NCBI RefSeq assembly: GCF_018129385.1
Contig: NZ_JAFCLN010000001.1
Location: forward strand, 558,001 to 622,000
Length of the DNA: 64,000 nt
Reading direction: 5' to 3'
From: Bradyrhizobium lablabi
GTDB taxonomy: Bacteria > Pseudomonadota > Alphaproteobacteria > Rhizobiales > Xanthobacteraceae
Part shown: positions 7,600-16,187 of the stretch, piece by piece
How positions within the stretch are numbered: position 1 is the stretch's first letter
Layout of the letters: every line of letters begins with the position of its first letter
Made by a program: the position numbers and the translations under genes
The notes under the pieces: generated by a model
Databases searched by the model: none
What the model was told of the DNA's origin: nothing
The model's input: the letters and a program-made list of their open reading frames with translations, nothing else

Positions 7600-8367
7600 T
7601 TAGAGCAGACTCCGCGCCGCCGCAAAGATCATCACCGCGCCGCCCGCGATCACCACAGCATCGAGGATCGCGGTGTGGATGTGCACCGGCATGCGCTCGA
7701 CGAAAGCTTTTGCGAGGAACGCGCCGGGCAGCGCGATTGCGCCGATCAACACGGCGAAGGCGAGAACCTGGGCGGTGATGACGCCCGCCACGCCAAACAC
7801 CGAAATCTTGATGATGGAGGTTGCGACCGAGATCACCGCATCGGTCGCGATCACCGCCGCGCCTTCGAGGCCGGCCGCCATCAACAGCGACAGCAGGATC
7901 ACGCCCGATCCCGAGGTGCCGCCGACCACGACGCCGTAGCCGACAGAGCCTGCGGCAAGGCCGCCATCGCCGATCTTGACGTCGTGACGCTTCAAGGTCC
8001 GACGTAGCGGCACGCTCAGGATCAGCATGGTCCCGATCACCAGCGCCGCGCCCGCGCTGGTCAATCGCGTGTATCCGTAAGCGCCGAGCGCGGTCGTGAG
8101 ACAGGCAGACGCGATCACGATCAGCGCACGGCGGCGGTCGGCATAGCGGATGAAGGCTGCAAAGCGGCTGAGATTGGTGAAGATCGAGGAGATCGCGATG
8201 ATCGGCACCACTGGCTCGGCGCCGATCAAGGGCACCAGCACCAGCGGCATCAGCGCGCCGGTGCCGTAGCCGGCAAGGCCGCCCACCACCGATGCAAACA
8301 ACGCGACGACGGCGACGAGCAGAAGCTGAAGCAGCGAGATGTCGGCGAAGCCGGAAAGGATGGTCAC
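7600..8367 (-). CDS. TSUP (TauE/SafE) family membrane transporter
   Basis: A 255-residue integral membrane protein with about eight hydrophobic helices and the family's conserved start (ALFASVVGGLAGYGTGALMPLVLVP) and repeat (GVVVGGTSGSGVILLSLLMAAGLEG). Members export sulfite, sulfonates or other small anions; the substrate here cannot be told. It overlaps the CCA-adding enzyme gene by four bases and is the last gene of a minus-strand operon running from 11150. Nothing about the operon's RNA and cofactor enzymes explains the transporter, so the link may be only transcriptional. Confidence 0.88.
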   Translation of the reverse strand: MTILSGFADISLLQLLLVAVVALFASVVGGLAGYGTGALMPLVLVPLIGAEPVVPIIAISSIFTNLSRFAAFIRYADRRRALIVIASACLTTALGAYGYTRLTSAGAALVIGTMLILSVPLRRTLKRHDVKIGDGGLAAGSVGYGVVVGGTSGSGVILLSLLMAAGLEGAAVIATDAVISVATSIIKISVFGVAGVITAQVLAFAVLIGAIALPGAFLAKAFVERMPVHIHTAILDAVVIAGGAVMIFAAARSLL

Positions 8368-9617
8368 AGCCGGTGATCGCGGGTGAAGCGGGACACGGTC
8401 TGGTCCGCGACGTTATTCAGCGCGGCCTCATCGAGCGGAAAATCCGCGGCAAGCCAGGCGTCCTCGGCCAATGTAAGGACATGGCCGAGCGCCGGGCCTT
8501 CGGCGATGCCGCGGGAAATGAAATCGGCCGCCTTGAGCGGAAATTTTGGCGCGCTCCAGCGCTGCGGCAGCGTGGCCGATTGCCGCCAGTCCGGCGTGTC
8601 CGCGCCCCCTGCCCGTGCCCAGGCCAGCAGCAGGCGGTTGCGATAGGCCTCTTCGCCGAGCCGGTAGAGCCGCCGCTTCGCGGTCGCCTCGTCCATGTCG
8701 GCGAGGCGCCACCAGCGATGGCCGATCGAGTCGAGCGCCTTGGTTTCGGCATTGGTAAGGCGCAGCCGCTGCGCGATGCGCCGTGCATCCTCGGTCACGG
8801 CCACGCCGAGTGCGCCGAGCCGGCGGATCGGGTCCGGCGAAAGCCCAAGCAAACGTTCCAGCTTGATCATCGCGGCGAACGGGCCGGTATAGGCGACGCC
8901 GCCGAAAATCGCACCTAACAGGCCGCCATCGGCCATTGCAACGGCGCTCGCGACCGCGCCGTCGGCGGCCATCAGTTTCAGCATCTCCATCCGCACGCGC
9001 TCGGCCGAGAGCGTGGCAAGGCCGGCGCGGCCGGCTATGCAGGCGAGATATCCGGCGCGGTCCGGCTCGCCCGCGCCGTACGTCGCGTGGATTCGGAAGA
9101 AGCGCAGGATGCGCAGATAATCCTCGGCGATGCGTTCGTCCGCATTGCCGATGAAACGCACGCGCCGCGCCTCGATATCGGCAAGCCCGCCGACATAATC
9201 GTGCACGACGCCTTCGGCATCGACCGAAAGGCCATTGATGGTGAAATCGCGACGCTCGGCATCGCGCACCCAGTCGCGGCCGAAGGCGACCTTTGCCTTG
9301 CGGCCGAACGTCTCGGTGTCCTCGCGCAGCGTCGTGACCTCGAACGGCTGCTTGTCGACCACCAGCGTCACCGTGCCGTGCTCGATGCCGGTCGGCACGC
9401 TCTTGATGCCGGCCGCTTGCGCGCGGCGGGTCACCTCTTCCGGCAGTGCCGTGGTCGCGATGTCGACGTCGACCACGGGGAGTTTCAGCAGCGCATTGCG
9501 GACGGCGCCGCCGACCACGCGCGCCTCCTCGCCATCTCCGTTCAACAGAGCGAGCACGCGCGTTGCCGGACCTGAGGTCAGCCATGGCGCATCGGCTAGC
9601 ACGCGCGCTTCCGTCAT
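8364..9617 (-). CDS. cca: CCA tRNA nucleotidyltransferase
   Basis: A 417-residue class II nucleotidyltransferase that adds or repairs the 3' CCA end of tRNAs. It opens with EARVVGGAVRNALLKLPVVDVDIATTALPEEV, which holds the GG and DxD catalytic motifs, followed by DFTINGLSVD and the RRVRFIGNADERIAEDYLRILRFFR segment of the poly(A)polymerase-head family. The frame is open further upstream to 9947, but the ATG at 9617 is the family start and overlaps the preceding stop by four bases, as do the other junctions of this operon. Confidence 0.94.
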   Translation of the reverse strand: MTEARVLADAPWLTSGPATRVLALLNGDGEEARVVGGAVRNALLKLPVVDVDIATTALPEEVTRRAQAAGIKSVPTGIEHGTVTLVVDKQPFEVTTLREDTETFGRKAKVAFGRDWVRDAERRDFTINGLSVDAEGVVHDYVGGLADIEARRVRFIGNADERIAEDYLRILRFFRIHATYGAGEPDRAGYLACIAGRAGLATLSAERVRMEMLKLMAADGAVASAVAMADGGLLGAIFGGVAYTGPFAAMIKLERLLGLSPDPIRRLGALGVAVTEDARRIAQRLRLTNAETKALDSIGHRWWRLADMDEATAKRRLYRLGEEAYRNRLLLAWARAGGADTPDWRQSATLPQRWSAPKFPLKAADFISRGIAEGPALGHVLTLAEDAWLAADFPLDEAALNNVADQTVSRFTRDHRL

Positions 9618-9877
9618 TTTTCCTGTCCAGGCACCAGCTTGCCGTCCTCGATGTGGGCGGGGACGTAGGTCGAACCCGGCGGCGCGCCGGAAAAATGCGC
9701 GAGCAGGATGAAGCTGAGCACCACCAGAAGCAGCGAGCCGAGTGCGAGCTTTGCGACCAGATGCAGCGGCCAGGAGGATTGCGCGAATACGCCGGAGCGG
9801 GTGGCAATCAGAAACAATGCATAGACCGCAAACGGGATAAGAAAAATTCCGATTTCGGTCAGGACCGGACGGATCAT
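9614..9877 (-). CDS. Small membrane protein, DUF6111 family
   Basis: An 87-residue protein with two hydrophobic helices (about residues 5-25 and 40-62) and a short hydrophilic tail ending GKLVPGQEK. It matches the small DUF6111 proteins found between a CoA pyrophosphatase-like Nudix gene and the CCA-adding enzyme in Rhizobiales. It overlaps both neighbours by four bases, so it belongs to one translationally coupled unit. Function unknown; it presumably sits in the inner membrane. Confidence 0.8.
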   Translation of the reverse strand: MIRPVLTEIGIFLIPFAVYALFLIATRSGVFAQSSWPLHLVAKLALGSLLLVVLSFILLAHFSGAPPGSTYVPAHIEDGKLVPGQEK

Positions 9878-10545
9878 GCGAGATAGATCCGCTCGTACAG
9901 CACGCGCAAAATTCCGGCGGTGGCGCCCCAGATGTAACGCTCGGCAAACGGCATCGCGTAATAGGAGCGCTCCATGCCGCGGAATTCCTTGCTGTGGATC
10001 TGGTGGTTTTCCGGATTCATCAGGAAGGCCAGCGGCACCTCGAAGGCATCGACCACTTCGGATTCGTTGATCGTGAGCGCAAAGCCCGGCTTGACCTTCG
10101 CCACCGTCGGCAGGATGCGAAAGCCGAAGGCGGTGCCGTAGAGATCGAGATAGCCGATCGGCTCGACGAATCCGCGATTGAGGCCGACTTCCTCCTCGGC
10201 CTCGCGCAACGCGGCATCGAGCGGCGAAGCATCGGTCGCGTCGATCTTGCCGCCGGGAAAGGAGATCTGTCCGGCATGGCTGCTCAGATTCGGCGAGCGC
10301 TGCGTCAGCAGCACGGTCGGCTCGGGGCGATCGACGATCGGGATCAACACCGCGGCGGGGCGCACCGGCTGCTCGTGCGCGATGATCTCGAGCATGCGGT
10401 CGTTGCCGGGATCGCCGGTGCGCGGAATGATGTTGGGATCGACGAGGCCGGGCGGCACGTCAAAGGAAAGCCGCGCGCGCGACCGGTCGAAGAACTCGGA
10501 CGCGCCGACGGCAGCGGGCCTCGCCTTGCGCACCTGCTCGTTCAA
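9874..10545 (-). CDS. Nudix hydrolase, CoA pyrophosphatase-like
   Basis: A 223-residue Nudix enzyme of the NudL/YeaB group that cleaves CoA or similar dinucleotides. The segment HAGQISFPGGKIDATD followed by ALREAEEEVGL carries the Nudix box with its RExxEE core, and the SFPGGK opening is typical of the CoA pyrophosphatase branch. The ATG at 10545 overlaps the DUF1285 stop by four bases, and the stop overlaps the DUF6111 start. This gene order is common in Rhizobiales. The exact substrate cannot be read from sequence. Confidence 0.88.
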   Translation of the reverse strand: MNEQVRKARPAAVGASEFFDRSRARLSFDVPPGLVDPNIIPRTGDPGNDRMLEIIAHEQPVRPAAVLIPIVDRPEPTVLLTQRSPNLSSHAGQISFPGGKIDATDASPLDAALREAEEEVGLNRGFVEPIGYLDLYGTAFGFRILPTVAKVKPGFALTINESEVVDAFEVPLAFLMNPENHQIHSKEFRGMERSYYAMPFAERYIWGATAGILRVLYERIYLA

Positions 10546-11150
10546 AGCGCGTTCCTCACCTGCTCCGCACCGGCCATCGCAAAGAACTCGCCGCCGGATT
10601 CGATCCCGAACATTTCCCGGCCATCGACCATCCGCTCCTCGCCGATGTCAACAAGATCGTAATAGAGCGCACGCGTCACTTTGGCCCACAGGTCGGCGCG
10701 GACATGAAGATAGGGCGTGATGCCGCCGTCGGGAGCCGTCTCGAAGCGCAGGCCATGGCCTTCCTCGCATGCCACCCAGTCGTCGACATTGGTGCGAAAG
10801 CAAAGCAGCCGGCCGCGCTCGTCGCTCTCCTCCCGCATTTCTACGGCCATGAACGGCGCATCGTCGACGCGGATGCCGACCTTCTCCACCGGCGTCACCA
10901 GAAAATGCTTGCCGCCCTCGCGCTTGAGGATGGTCGAGAACAATCGCACCAGGGCCGGCCTTCCGATTGGCGTTCCCATGTAGAACCACGTACCATCATT
11001 GGCGATTCGCATGTCGAGGTCGCCGCAGAACGGCGGATTCCACAGGTGCACCGGAGGCAGCCCCTTTCCGGCAGGGGTTTTGTTCGCAGCTTCCCGCGCA
11101 GCGACGGTCAGCGCTTCAAGGTTTGTGCCGCTCTGCCCTTGGTTCGCCAT
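10542..11150 (-). CDS. DUF1285 family protein
   Basis: A 202-residue soluble protein of the DUF1285 family: LPPVHLWNPPFCGDLDMRIANDGTWFYMGTPIGRPALVRLFSTIL is its conserved N-terminal signature. The biochemical role is not established. I chose the ATG at 11150 (MANQGQSG) because the twelve extra residues encoded upstream of it are poorly conserved in character. It is the first gene of the five-gene minus-strand operon and diverges from the MoxR gene, so the 223-bp gap should hold promoters in both directions. Confidence 0.85.
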   Translation of the reverse strand: MANQGQSGTNLEALTVAAREAANKTPAGKGLPPVHLWNPPFCGDLDMRIANDGTWFYMGTPIGRPALVRLFSTILKREGGKHFLVTPVEKVGIRVDDAPFMAVEMREESDERGRLLCFRTNVDDWVACEEGHGLRFETAPDGGITPYLHVRADLWAKVTRALYYDLVDIGEERMVDGREMFGIESGGEFFAMAGAEQVRNAL

Positions 11151-11373
11151 GGTTTGCCCTGAGGTTTCTTGACGCGGAATTGGCACGAATGGTGCACGAA
11201 CGCATTACAAGTTGCGCATTAGACGTATGCGGAACCAAATCTCGCTACTTCGTGATGCCGTTAATACCCCGAAATACCGATAATGTGGGGATAGTTTCAT
11301 TCAACAAATGCAAGGCCTTCGCATAGGTTTAGCATGGGATCGATGGCAGGACGGCGAAGGCAAGGAGTCCGGA

Positions 11374-12369
11374 ATGGCTGAAAGTGTCGAAAAGCTGGAG
11401 GACGTCATCGTCCGTTCGGCTGAGCAGGTTTCGGGGCAAATCCGCGCCGCCAAGGAGGCGATCTCGACCGTCATCTTCGGTCAGGACCGGGTGATCGAAA
11501 ACACCCTGGTGACGATCCTGTCCGGCGGCCATGCGCTGCTGATCGGAGTTCCCGGTCTTGCGAAGACCAAGCTTGTCGAAACGCTCGGCATCACGCTGGG
11601 GCTGGATGCCAAGCGCATCCAGTTCACGCCCGACCTGATGCCTTCCGACATTCTGGGCGCCGAGGTGCTGGACGAAAGCAATTCCGGCAGGCGCTCGTTC
11701 CGCTTTATCGCTGGTCCCGTGTTCGCCCAGCTTTTGATGGCGGACGAGATCAACCGCGCCAGCCCGCGCACGCAGTCGGCGCTGCTGCAAGCCATGCAGG
11801 AGCAGCACATCACCGTTGCGGGCGCGCGCCACGACTTGCCAAAACCCTTCCACGTGCTGGCGACGCAAAACCCGCTGGAGCAGGAAGGCACCTATCCCCT
11901 GCCGGAAGCACAGCTCGACCGCTTCCTGATGGAGATCGACGTCGACTATCCCGATCGCGACGCCGAGCGGCGCATCCTGTTCGAAACCACCGGCGCCGAA
12001 GAGACGCTCGCGAAAGCATCGATGGATGCCGAGACGCTGATCTCGGCGCAGCGGCTGGTGCGTCGTTTGCCGGTCGGTGACTCCGTGGTGGAAGCGATCC
12101 TGTCGCTGGTGCGCGCCGCGCGTCCGAGTTCCGAAGGCGAAGGCGACAAGCTGATCGCCTGGGGCCCCGGCCCGCGTGCCAGCCAGGCGTTGATGCTGGC
12201 GGTGCGCGCCCGCGCGCTGCTCGACGGACGGCTGGCGCCCTCGATCGACGACGTGCTCGATCTTGCCGAGCCCGTGCTGAAACACCGCATGGCGCTGACC
12301 TTCTCGGCCCGCGCCGAAGGCCGCACCATTCCCGACGTGATCAGGCAATTGAAGACGCGGATTGGTTGA
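11374..12369 (+). CDS. MoxR-family AAA+ ATPase
   Basis: A 331-residue AAA+ chaperone-like ATPase. Walker A is GVPGLAKTK (residues 58-66), Walker B is LLMADEINRASPRTQSALL, and LATQNPLEQEGTYPLPEAQLDRFLM is the sensor 1 and MoxR signature. MoxR proteins act with DUF58 and von Willebrand-type partners to activate or assemble enzymes and envelope complexes. The start at 11374 has AAGGAG at 11361-11366; a longer frame from 11308 lacks family resemblance. The DUF58 gene begins at its stop (TGATG), so the two are coupled. Confidence 0.93.
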   Translation: MAESVEKLEDVIVRSAEQVSGQIRAAKEAISTVIFGQDRVIENTLVTILSGGHALLIGVPGLAKTKLVETLGITLGLDAKRIQFTPDLMPSDILGAEVLDESNSGRRSFRFIAGPVFAQLLMADEINRASPRTQSALLQAMQEQHITVAGARHDLPKPFHVLATQNPLEQEGTYPLPEAQLDRFLMEIDVDYPDRDAERRILFETTGAEETLAKASMDAETLISAQRLVRRLPVGDSVVEAILSLVRAARPSSEGEGDKLIAWGPGPRASQALMLAVRARALLDGRLAPSIDDVLDLAEPVLKHRMALTFSARAEGRTIPDVIRQLKTRIG

Positions 12370-13310
12370 TGGCCGCAGAGACCAGGCATACCAAGGGGGA
12401 GATCACAGCAGTCCGACGTGCCGATGGCGAAAGCCGAACGCTCGCCGCATCGCTGCCCCGACTCGTGCTTGAAGCTCGCCGCATCGCCGCCAACGTCATC
12501 CACGGCCTGCACGGACGCCGCCGCGCCGGGGCCGGCGAAAGCTTTTGGCAATATCGCCGCTTCGTCTCCGGCGAGCCGGCGCAAAACGTCGACTGGCGGC
12601 GCTCGGCGCGCGACGACCATCTCTATGTCCGCGAACAGGAATGGGAAGCCGCCCACACCATCTGGATCTGGCCGGACCGTTCGCCCTCGATGGCCTTTGC
12701 CTCCAAGGGCGCGCGCGACAGCAAGCTGGAGCGCGGCCTGATCGTCGCGTTCGCGCTGGCCGAGCTGCTGGTCTCCGGCGGCGAGCGCGTCGGCATTCCC
12801 GGACTGATGAATCCGAGCTCAAGCCGCAACGTCATCGACAAGATGGCGCAGGCGATGCTGCATGACGATGCGGCGCGCCTCAGCCTGCCGCCGTCCTTCG
12901 TGCCGTCGGCGCTGGCGGAAATCGTCGTGCTGTCCGACTTCTGGTCGCCGATGCCAGAGATCAGGAAGATGCTCGCCGGGCTCTCCAGTTCCGGCGCGCA
13001 TGGCACGCTGGTCCAGATCGTCGATCCCGCGGAAGAAACATTTCCCTATGCCGGCCGCGTCGAGTTCGTGGAACCCGAGGGCGGCGAGCTCATCACGGCG
13101 GGCCGCGCCGAGAGCTGGGCCAATGATTATGTCGCGCGCGTCGCGCTGCATCGCGATGAAATCCGCGCCGAGACCAACAGGCTCGACTGGCTGTTCTCGA
13201 CCCACACCACCAGCCGCTCCGCCGCCGAGCTGCTGTTGTTCCTGCATTCGGGCATGATGGTGAGCAAGGCCGGCGGCCGCTCGACCGTGAAAGCGGGGCG
13301 AAGCGCATGA
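12369..13310 (+). CDS. DUF58 domain protein, MoxR partner
   Basis: A 313-residue protein with the DUF58 hallmark: GRRRAGAGESFWQYRRFVSG, then NVDWRRSARDDHLYVREQE, then a von Willebrand-like segment whose metal-site motif is degenerate (WPDRSPSMAF). DUF58 proteins are the usual partners of MoxR ATPases. Start taken as the ATG at 12369, sharing one base with the MoxR stop. The next gene starts four bases before its end (13307), making a coupled chain moxR-DUF58-DUF4159-membrane protein. Confidence 0.9.
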   Translation: MAAETRHTKGEITAVRRADGESRTLAASLPRLVLEARRIAANVIHGLHGRRRAGAGESFWQYRRFVSGEPAQNVDWRRSARDDHLYVREQEWEAAHTIWIWPDRSPSMAFASKGARDSKLERGLIVAFALAELLVSGGERVGIPGLMNPSSSRNVIDKMAQAMLHDDAARLSLPPSFVPSALAEIVVLSDFWSPMPEIRKMLAGLSSSGAHGTLVQIVDPAEETFPYAGRVEFVEPEGGELITAGRAESWANDYVARVALHRDEIRAETNRLDWLFSTHTTSRSAAELLLFLHSGMMVSKAGGRSTVKAGRSA

Positions 13311-16183
13311 TTGCAGGCCTGCCGCTCTCCTTTGCCGAACCGTTTTTGCTGGCAGGCCTGCTCAGCCTTCCCGTGTTGTGGTGGCTGCTGCGCGTGATGC
13401 CGCCGCGTCCGCGCCGCATCGAGTTCCCGCCGACCAAACTGCTGTTCGACATCGCGCCCAAGGAAGAGACACCCTCGCGCACGCCGTGGTGGCTGACGCT
13501 GCTGCGGCTGACCGCGGCCGCGCTGGTGATCCTGGCTGCCGCCGGCCCGATCTGGAATCCGCAAGTCGGCGCTGCCGGCAGCAGCGGGCCGCTGGTGATC
13601 CTGCTTGACGACGGCTGGAGCGCAGCCTCGAGCTGGGAAGCCCGCATCAAGGCGGCGGATGAACTGATCGCGAAGGCCGACAACGATCGCCGCGGCGTCG
13701 CGCTGGTCGCGCTGTCCGAGCCGGCGCGCGACATCACGCTGATGACCGGCGGCACTGCGCGCGTCGCGCTGCGGCAGATCTCGCCCAAACCCTATTCCGT
13801 CGAACGGGTCGAGACGCTGCCGGCGATCGACCGCTTCCTGAAAGCCACCGGCGATTGCGAGATCGCCTGGCTGACCGACGGCGTCGATACCGGGCGCGGC
13901 ACGGAATTTCTCGAAGGCCTGACCAAGACGATCGGCGAACGCACGCTGACCGTGTTCGAAGGCGGCACCCCCGCGCCGCTGGCGCTCGCCGCCGCCGAGA
14001 ACGCCGCCGCGAAGATGACGGTCAAGGTGCTGCGCCCGACCAGCGGCGTTGCCGCGGGCATCGTGCGCGCTGTCGATGCCAAGGGATCGCCGATCGGCGA
14101 AGCACGCTATGCCTTCGGGGCGCAGGATCGCGAGACCGAGGCGGCGTTCGACCTTCCAGTTGAACTGCGCAACGACATCGCGCGGCTGGAGATCGCCGGC
14201 GAGCGTTCGGCCGGCGCGGTGCAACTGCTCGACAAGCGCTGGCGCCGCCGCGCCATCGGCGTAGTTTCGGGCGCGACCAGCGACACCGCGCAGCCGCTGC
14301 TGGCCTCGACCTTCTATCTCACCCGCGCGCTGTCGCCGTTCGCCGACGTCAGGCTCGGCGACCGCGGCGCGCCGCAGCAGGTGATTGCGCAATTCCTCGA
14401 CCAGAAACTGCCGATGATCGTGGCGGCCGATGTCGGCACGCTCTCTCCGGAAATCCGCGAGCGCCTCAATGCCTGGATCGCGCAAGGCGGCGTGCTGGTG
14501 CGCTTTGCCGGTCCGCGTCTCGCACAGGCCGATGACGATCTGGTGCCGGTGCGATTGCGCCGCGGCGGGCGCATCCTCGGCGGCAGCCTGACCTGGGAAA
14601 AGCCGCAGCATATGGCATCGTTCTCTGCCGACGGCCCGTTCGCGGGACTTACCGTGCCAAAGGACATCACCGTCAGCCGGCAGGTGCTTGCCGAGCCGGA
14701 CGCGGGGCTTTCCACCAAGAGCTGGGCGTCGCTGGAAGACGGCACGCCGCTCGTGACGGGCGAGCAACGCGGCAAGGGCGTTGTCACGCTGTTCCATGTC
14801 GGCGCCGACATGCGCTGGTCCGATCTGCCGATGTCCGGCAGCTTCGTCGAAATGCTGCGGAGGATCGTCGACATGTCCGGCTATACGTCAACGCCGGGCG
14901 CGGGCGTCGCGGGTGAAGCCAAGGTAGAGATGGTGGCGCCGCTGCGCACGCTCGACGGCTTTGGCGCCTTCGGCCCGCCGCCCTCGACCGCAAAGCCGAT
15001 GTCGGCCGATTATCGCGACCGCGCGACGATCGAACATCCGCCGGGATTGTACGGTCCGGCGGAAGGCCCGATCGCCGTCAACACGCTCGCCGCCGCCGAC
15101 CGCGTTGCTTCGCTCGATACCGCCAGCCTGCGCGCCCGCCGCGCCACCTACACCAACGCCGAACCGCGCGACCTGCGCGGCATCCTGCTGTCGTCGGCGC
15201 TGGCGCTGTTCCTGATCGACGCTATCGTCGTCGCCATGCTCGGCGCGGGACTTGCCGCGGTGGTGCGGCGCTGGCGCAGCGCGCCGGCCGCGCTTGCAAT
15301 CGCATTGGCGCTGTCGTTGCTTGCGGCCCCGCCCTCGCCCCTTCGCGCGCAAGGCAATGCGCCGGCAAATCCGCCGGCTCAAGGAAATGCGCAAGGAAAT
15401 ACGCAAGCCAATCCCGCCAACGACGAATTCGCGCAGCGTTCGGTGTCGCAGACGCGGCTTGCTTACGTCGTCACCGGCAATGCCGACGTCGATTCCATCG
15501 TGAAAGCCGGCATGGCAGGCCTCACCCTGTTCCTCGCGCAGCGCACCGCGCTGGAAGCCGGCGATCCCGTCGGCGTCGATCCCTCGCGCGACGAGCTTGC
15601 GTTCTTCCCGCTGATCTACTGGCCGGTGGTGCCCGGCGCGCCAAAACCGTCGCAGGACACGCTCAATCGCATCGACGCCTATATGAAGCAGGGCGGCACC
15701 GTCCTGTTCGACACCCGCGACGCCGTCGAGGCGCCGCCGGGCGAGAACGGCGCGTCGCAGACGCCTGGCATGCTGACGCTGCGCAACATCCTGTCCTCGC
15801 TCGACGTGCCCGAGCTCGAGCCGGTGCCGCGCGAGCATGTCATGACCAAGACCTTCTATCTGATGCGCGATTTCCCCGGCCGCTTCACCACCGGCCAGAC
15901 CTGGGTGGAAACCCTGCCGCGCGAGGACGACGACGAGGCGGAAGCCCGCCCGGCGCATGGCGGCGACGGCGTTTCGCCGATCATCATCACATCGAACGAT
16001 CTGGCCGGCGCGTGGGCGCTGCGGCCGGACGGCCAGCCGATGCTGCCGATGACGCCCGGCGAGCCGCGCCAGCGCGAATTCGCCTTCCGCGCCGGCGTCA
16101 ACATCGTGATGTACACGCTGACCGGCAACTACAAGGCCGACCAGGTGCATGTGCCGGCGCTGATCGAACGGCTGGGGCAGTAG
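13307..16183 (+). CDS. Large BatA/DUF4159 membrane protein
   Basis: A 958-residue envelope protein. The first 90 residues form a BatA-like N-terminal region with two membrane helices (FAEPFLLAGLLSLPVLWWLL and LLRLTAAALVILAAAGP). A von Willebrand-like portion begins LVILLDDGWSAASSWEARI, with large periplasmic or cytoplasmic domains after it. Further helices lie near residues 625-655 and 665-680. The C-terminal 250 residues (TRLAYVVTGNADVDSIVKAGMAGL, FFPLIYWPVVPGAP) are the DUF4159 domain, related to glutamine-amidotransferase folds. It belongs to the MoxR/DUF58 module; the target is unknown. Confidence 0.88.
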   Translation: MIAGLPLSFAEPFLLAGLLSLPVLWWLLRVMPPRPRRIEFPPTKLLFDIAPKEETPSRTPWWLTLLRLTAAALVILAAAGPIWNPQVGAAGSSGPLVILLDDGWSAASSWEARIKAADELIAKADNDRRGVALVALSEPARDITLMTGGTARVALRQISPKPYSVERVETLPAIDRFLKATGDCEIAWLTDGVDTGRGTEFLEGLTKTIGERTLTVFEGGTPAPLALAAAENAAAKMTVKVLRPTSGVAAGIVRAVDAKGSPIGEARYAFGAQDRETEAAFDLPVELRNDIARLEIAGERSAGAVQLLDKRWRRRAIGVVSGATSDTAQPLLASTFYLTRALSPFADVRLGDRGAPQQVIAQFLDQKLPMIVAADVGTLSPEIRERLNAWIAQGGVLVRFAGPRLAQADDDLVPVRLRRGGRILGGSLTWEKPQHMASFSADGPFAGLTVPKDITVSRQVLAEPDAGLSTKSWASLEDGTPLVTGEQRGKGVVTLFHVGADMRWSDLPMSGSFVEMLRRIVDMSGYTSTPGAGVAGEAKVEMVAPLRTLDGFGAFGPPPSTAKPMSADYRDRATIEHPPGLYGPAEGPIAVNTLAAADRVASLDTASLRARRATYTNAEPRDLRGILLSSALALFLIDAIVVAMLGAGLAAVVRRWRSAPAALAIALALSLLAAPPSPLRAQGNAPANPPAQGNAQGNTQANPANDEFAQRSVSQTRLAYVVTGNADVDSIVKAGMAGLTLFLAQRTALEAGDPVGVDPSRDELAFFPLIYWPVVPGAPKPSQDTLNRIDAYMKQGGTVLFDTRDAVEAPPGENGASQTPGMLTLRNILSSLDVPELEPVPREHVMTKTFYLMRDFPGRFTTGQTWVETLPREDDDEAEARPAHGGDGVSPIIITSNDLAGAWALRPDGQPMLPMTPGEPRQREFAFRAGVNIVMYTLTGNYKADQVHVPALIERLGQ

Positions 16184-16187
16184 CGAT

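Noticed and set aside
9617..9947. N-terminal extension of the CCA-adding enzyme
   Set aside because: The extra residues overlap DUF6111, do not resemble the family, and the ATG at 9617 gives the regular 4-bp overlap.
13127..14797. 556-residue minus-strand frame under the DUF4159 gene
   Set aside because: Arg/Gln/His-rich translation typical of antisense reading; no start signal; overlaps conserved plus-strand coding.
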